From assembly GCA_031553855.1 (NCBI GenBank), contig JAVBKW010000005.1, positions 20,977-84,976 of the forward strand: a stretch of 64,000 nucleotides of DNA. The letters run 5' to 3'. The position numbers were made by a program, and so were the translations under genes. The stretch is from RACS-047 sp031553855 (GTDB lineage Bacteria > Bacillota > Clostridia > Christensenellales > Pumilibacteraceae). The notes beneath the pieces were generated by a model. The model worked only from the letters and a program-made list of their open reading frames with translations, was not told the DNA's origin and ran no database searches. Positions 61,060 to 64,000 of the stretch are shown here, in pieces. Position 1 is the stretch's first letter. Every line of letters starts with the position of its first letter.

Positions 61060-62586
61060 ATGAAAAATATAGTCAGGGCAGTTTTTACATTAACAATTTT
61101 TTCTTTGGTAGACAGGATCCTCGGTTTCGTTTTTAAAATCTACCTCTCCCGCCAGCTCGGCGCGGTGTCTTTGGGTATTTATCAGGTCGCGCTGTCGGTC
61201 TTTTTTCTTATGCTCACGCTCACAACAAGCGGCGTACCGCTGATAGTGAGCAAGCTTACTGCAAAATACAAGATAAAAAACACGCCGCTTGAAGAACACA
61301 AAACAGTAAGCGCCGCCCTTATAATAGGTCTTGTTCTATCAGTGTTCATATGCGCGCTCATATTTATGTTGTCCGGCTCGATAAAATATCTTTTCGCCTC
61401 GCCCCAAAGTATGACGATACTGCTTATATTAATGCCCGGAGTCGTGTTCTCCGGGGTTTACGCGGCGTTCCGCGGCAGCCTGTGGGGGCATCAACGCTAC
61501 AAAACTGTCTCGATAATCGAATGCCTTGAGCAGATTTTCCGCATAGCTCTGTGCGGTATTTTGTTTATGATAGGCACCGACAAATTAAAAATGACGGCAG
61601 TCTCGATGAGCGCCGCCTGCGCCTTTACCGCAGTTTGCTGTATTTTCAGCTACTTTGCGCAAAAAGGCCGCCTCTCGAATCCCAAAGGCTACATTCTGCC
61701 TTTAATAAAGCAAAGCGCGCCGATAACGATGATACGCGCCTCGAACAGCTTTGTTAACTCTTTAGTTGCTATCGCCGTGCCGTTCCTGCTCGTGAGAAGC
61801 GGGATGAGCGCGTCCGACTCGCTTTATGTGTACGGCTCAAGCGTGGGAATGGCGTTCCCGCTGCTCTATATCCCGATAACCGTCGTCGGCTCGCTTGCCT
61901 ACGTGCTTATCCCTACGATATCGACGGCTATAGCAAAAAACGACAAATCGGGTCTTTGCAGGCAGGTTGAAACCGCTGTTTCGTTCGCGATAGTCATCGC
62001 CGCCCTGTTTGTGCCGGTGTTTTTGAGCCTGGGCAGAGAAATCGGAATGCTCGTCTACGATAACGAGCTTTCAGGAACCTTCCTGCGCGCCTGCGCGTGG
62101 CTTTTGATACCGGTCGCGGTTGAGAGCATAACCTCGTCTATGATGAACTCGCTCGACCTTGAAAAATCCAGCTTTTTAAATTACGCTCTGGGCTCTATCG
62201 TCCTTTTTGCAATACTGTTTAGCTTTTATAATAACTTCCGCATAGAAGTGCTTATCTATGCGATGGGCGCAAGCCTGACCGTTTCCAGCATTCTCGACAT
62301 CCGCAAGGTCTGCAAATCCACCGGCGCAAAAGCTCCGTTTGTTTGGACGCTCTTAAAATGCGCCGCGCTTATCGTTCCGACAAACTTCCTCATATCGTGG
62401 CTCTACCGCCTTATCTGCTTTATGCCCGACATCCTCGCAATCGGTATCGCCTCTGTTGCCGGACTCGCATTTTTCTTCTTTCTCGGCATGGTTTTCAGCA
62501 TCTTCGACTTCGGCGGACTCATCTTCAAGAAAAAACCCGCAAAAAAACTATTGCAAAAAAAATCAAAAGAGCGTATACTAAATTAA
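61060..62586 (+). CDS. SpoVB/MATE-like polysaccharide flippase
   Basis: Multidrug/oligosaccharidyl-lipid flippase-superfamily membrane protein of about 14 transmembrane segments. The N-terminal FSLVDRILGFVFKIYLSRQLG and GVYAAFRGSLWGHQRYK, and ITSSMMNSLDLEKSSF, are typical of SpoVB-type Wzx/MurJ relatives. Length (508) matches SpoVB, which in Bacillus is sigma-E controlled and needed for spore-cortex formation. The C-terminus is Lys-rich. There is no ribosome site. A general lipid-II or polysaccharide flippase role is possible as well. Confidence 0.85.
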   Translation: MKNIVRAVFTLTIFSLVDRILGFVFKIYLSRQLGAVSLGIYQVALSVFFLMLTLTTSGVPLIVSKLTAKYKIKNTPLEEHKTVSAALIIGLVLSVFICALIFMLSGSIKYLFASPQSMTILLILMPGVVFSGVYAAFRGSLWGHQRYKTVSIIECLEQIFRIALCGILFMIGTDKLKMTAVSMSAACAFTAVCCIFSYFAQKGRLSNPKGYILPLIKQSAPITMIRASNSFVNSLVAIAVPFLLVRSGMSASDSLYVYGSSVGMAFPLLYIPITVVGSLAYVLIPTISTAIAKNDKSGLCRQVETAVSFAIVIAALFVPVFLSLGREIGMLVYDNELSGTFLRACAWLLIPVAVESITSSMMNSLDLEKSSFLNYALGSIVLFAILFSFYNNFRIEVLIYAMGASLTVSSILDIRKVCKSTGAKAPFVWTLLKCAALIVPTNFLISWLYRLICFMPDILAIGIASVAGLAFFFFLGMVFSIFDFGGLIFKKKPAKKLLQKKSKERILN

Positions 62587-62633
62587 GGTTTTTACTCAAA
62601 GGGTCTTTTACGTTTATTGCGGTTTCTTTGTGC

Positions 62634-62698
62634 CTGATTTCCGCCTTTGCTCTTCGCTCGTAGCTCTGCTACGCGCTCATCTCAAAACCGAAAATCAG
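62634..62698. repeat. Palindromic hairpin element downstream of spoVB-like gene
   Basis: CTGATTT/AAATCAG encloses CGTAGC-TCT-GCTACG (62659-62673). The inner GCTACGCGCTC recalls the palindromes at 28.5 and 55.4 kb, but the match is too short to unite them. It may serve as terminator for the flippase gene. Confidence 0.45.
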
Positions 62699-62744
62699 CC
62701 TGCAAATAATTCCGTAATAATCCGCAAAATCCCCTTTTCCTAAA

Positions 62745-62778
62745 AATCAGCAAATGAATAGAATCAGCAAATGAATAG
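62745..62778. repeat. 17-bp perfect tandem duplication
   Basis: AATCAGCAAATGAATAG occurs twice without a gap, in the leader of the ECF S-component gene. Likely replication slippage; it could change leader length. Confidence 0.85.
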
Positions 62779-62835
62779 AAGCTGACGTACAAAAGTTTAA
62801 TACTTTTATGTTAGCGAGAGAAGGAGTGCCCGACA

Positions 62836-63477
62836 TTGAGTAAAACTCAACAGGAAATTGCGTCTCCGATTGAACTTAATTCTGCACAAAAGAAAAAGTC
62901 AGTCAAAGCAGCGCGCAAAGAAAAAGAAAGTAAGGCCGTTTTCACAACGAAACGCATAACCTACATCGCCACTTTGACGGCTATCACCCTGTTATTTAAA
63001 ATAATGGGGCAACTGTTCACCATTGCAGGCTCGATAAGGATAAGCTTTTCGTACTTTGGCTGGATATTATCCACCGTCATACTAGGCCCCTTCGGCGGCG
63101 CGGTTGTCGGCTTTACGACCGACGTACTGGGAATGCTGATAGTCCCCACAGGCGGCGCGATAAATCCGCTTATAACCGTAGCCAATACGCTCTTCCCCCT
63201 GATAACGGGTCTGTGCTACAAATATCTGCCGCTTAAAAATAAAAACATTTCTCTTCTTATCGGCGTGACCCTTAGTATGCTCATATGCACAATGGGCCTA
63301 AATTCCTACGCTCAGTATCAATACTTCGCCAAATTGCCCGACAATAACGGAATATCCTTTATAATGTATCTATTTACTATCCGCATCTTTCAGCCCTTAA
63401 TCGTCTACATCAATATGATACTCGCGATGCTCTTCATCCCCATAACAAAACGATTGAAAATGTTTGAAGATTTATAA
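62836..63477 (+). CDS. ECF transporter S component (folate-type-like)
   Basis: Substrate-binding membrane subunit of an energy-coupling-factor transporter. A basic 45-residue N-terminal cytoplasmic part precedes about five to six transmembrane segments. ITYIATLTAITLLFKI, RISFSYFGWILSTVILGPFGGAVVGFTTDVLGM and MILAMLFIPI match S components of the FolT group, but the vitamin cannot be fixed. The start is TTG at 62836 with AAGGAG 9 bases upstream. The shared energising module (EcfAA'T) is not in the window. Length 213. Confidence 0.85.
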   Translation: MSKTQQEIASPIELNSAQKKKSVKAARKEKESKAVFTTKRITYIATLTAITLLFKIMGQLFTIAGSIRISFSYFGWILSTVILGPFGGAVVGFTTDVLGMLIVPTGGAINPLITVANTLFPLITGLCYKYLPLKNKNISLLIGVTLSMLICTMGLNSYAQYQYFAKLPDNNGISFIMYLFTIRIFQPLIVYINMILAMLFIPITKRLKMFEDL

Positions 63478-63506
63478 GTTAGAATAATTTTAATCATAAT
63501 AAAAAT

Positions 63507-63549
63507 AAAATTGATAACCTATCTTAAAGAGCGGTTATCAATTTTTTTC
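63507..63549 (+). terminator. Terminator of the ECF S-component gene
   Basis: Perfect 13-bp stem AAAATTGATAACC/GGTTATCAATTTT with a 13-base loop and following T run, 30 bases after the stop. Confidence 0.9.
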
Positions 63550-63596
63550 GTATTTCTACAATAAGTGTCGGAGTACTGCGTCTTTGCGAGCGCAGC

Positions 63597-63669
63597 GAAG
63601 CAATCCAGGCTCCGGTGCCTTAACTTCGAAATCAATTTTCAGGGAAAGAGGTCAATTCCGGATTGCTTC
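63597..63669. repeat. Inverted-repeat remnant (GAAGCAATCC type)
   Basis: GAAGCAATCC (63597-63606) and its inverted partner GGATTGCTTC (63660-63669) bracket 53 bases, with TTTGCGAGCGCAGC in front. TTGCGAG...GAAGCAATCC is a motif of intergenic repeats seen in many bacterial genomes. One copy only here. Confidence 0.55.
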
Positions 63670-63720
63670 AATTCGGCAAAAAGCGTGCGCAAGTCCGGAG
63701 GCGAATAGAGAACAAATACC

Positions 63721-64000
63721 TTACTCCCAAATTTTTGGAATTCCGTTTATATTACCCGTTCCTCCCATAGCAAGATACCAATGCTTACCGTCATATAACG
63801 GCGTAGCGGAATAGTAATAAATATTAGCATAGTTTGTAAGATATTCATTAAAGCTGCCCATCGTCATTAAATTCCAATACGCCTGATTTGCGCCGCCGTA
63901 ATATACAGTTGTCAATGCGCCGCAGCCGAAAAACGCCCATTGCCCAATATACGTTACGCCTGCGGGAATAAGTATGCTCCTTAGATTACTGCAATACGCA
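63721..64000 (-). CDS. BspA-type LRR_5 surface protein, 3' part
   Basis: C-terminal fragment of a leucine-rich-repeat (LRR_5, BspA-like) protein. The frame is open from the window end (64000) to the stop at 63721-63723. It reads CSNLRSILIPAGVTYIGQWA then FFGCGALTTVYYGG, the classic BspA repeat, and ends with a W-rich tail YDGKHWYLAMGGTGNINGI...PKIWE as seen in many secreted gut-bacterial LRR_5 proteins. The signal sequence would lie upstream of the window. An adhesion role is inferred. Confidence 0.8.
   Translation of the reverse strand, partial: AYCSNLRSILIPAGVTYIGQWAFFGCGALTTVYYGGANQAYWNLMTMGSFNEYLTNYANIYYYSATPLYDGKHWYLAMGGTGNINGIPKIWE

Noticed and set aside
62587..62835. Folate (THF) or other riboswitch before the ECF S-component gene
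   Set aside because: The conserved THF-riboswitch core sequences were not found; the leader shows only a hairpin and a 17-bp tandem duplication.

Overview
The window looks like a chromosomal segment of an uncultured, spore-forming member of the Bacillota, most probably class Clostridia. The evidence is: the sporulation genes yqfC and yqfD and a spoVB-like flippase; ribosomal protein L27 with the Firmicutes N-terminal extension plus the Prp protease that removes it; the Bacillus/Clostridium gene order nfeD-yqfC-yqfD-phoH-pgpH-ybeY-era-yqzL-recO and dgt-dnaG-sigA-trmK-nif3; and strong GGAGG ribosome sites. Species and genus cannot be read from the sequence. No transposase, integrase, rRNA or CRISPR array is present.

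Bases 1-26 kb are an accessory glycan-use locus, almost all on the + strand. It begins inside an ABC sugar permease gene and continues with a solute-binding lipoprotein and four more lipoproteins (a GH123/DUF4091 protein, two tandem paralogues with jelly-roll-like domains, and a 1109-residue protein with InlB- and Fn3-like modules). After a terminator come a creatinase-like M24 protein, an ASRT-family small protein, a DUF4838 protein, a TIM-barrel glycosidase-like protein, two amidohydrolase-2 proteins, an arabinose/fucose isomerase-like protein, a Gfo/Idh/MocA dehydrogenase, a phosphotriesterase-family hydrolase and a cytoplasmic GH29 fucosidase. A convergent URO-D-family gene and a divergent AraC regulator close the block. 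My reading is surface capture and trimming of a glycan, import, then intracellular release and conversion of the sugar. The substrate is unknown; fucosylated material is only suggested by GH29. A tRNA-Leu(GAG) gene at 26.5 kb marks the border, its 3' end facing the accessory block.

Bases 27-57 kb are core genome, almost entirely on the - strand: GNAT, cytidylate-kinase-like protein, galU coupled to a dead amidohydrolase-like protein, a Zn-ribbon coiled-coil protein, nif3, trmK, sigA, dnaG, dgt, ppdK, recO, yqzL, era, ybeY, pgpH-like, phoH, yqfD, yqfC, nfeD, an OGG-type glycosylase, rpmA-prp-rplU, two unknown coiled-coil proteins, pncB, a membrane protein, lgt, a VanW protein and the CCA-adding enzyme. 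Bases 57-64 kb hold a lipid kinase, a transglutaminase-like lipoprotein, a spoVB-like flippase, an ECF transporter S component and the 3' part of a BspA-type LRR protein gene.

The most unusual non-coding content is a family of four ~139-bp structured repeats (13.0, 17.3, 26.2 and 40.9 kb), all in the same orientation, with a compensatory base-pair change in one copy. Two or more other palindromic repeat families also occur (28.5/55.4 kb and 41.05/46.6 kb). The most unusual protein features are a sigma-A with two copies of region 1.1, a catalytically dead amidohydrolase fold translationally coupled to galU, and an M24 protein without its metal aspartates beside an ASRT-family sensor-like protein.
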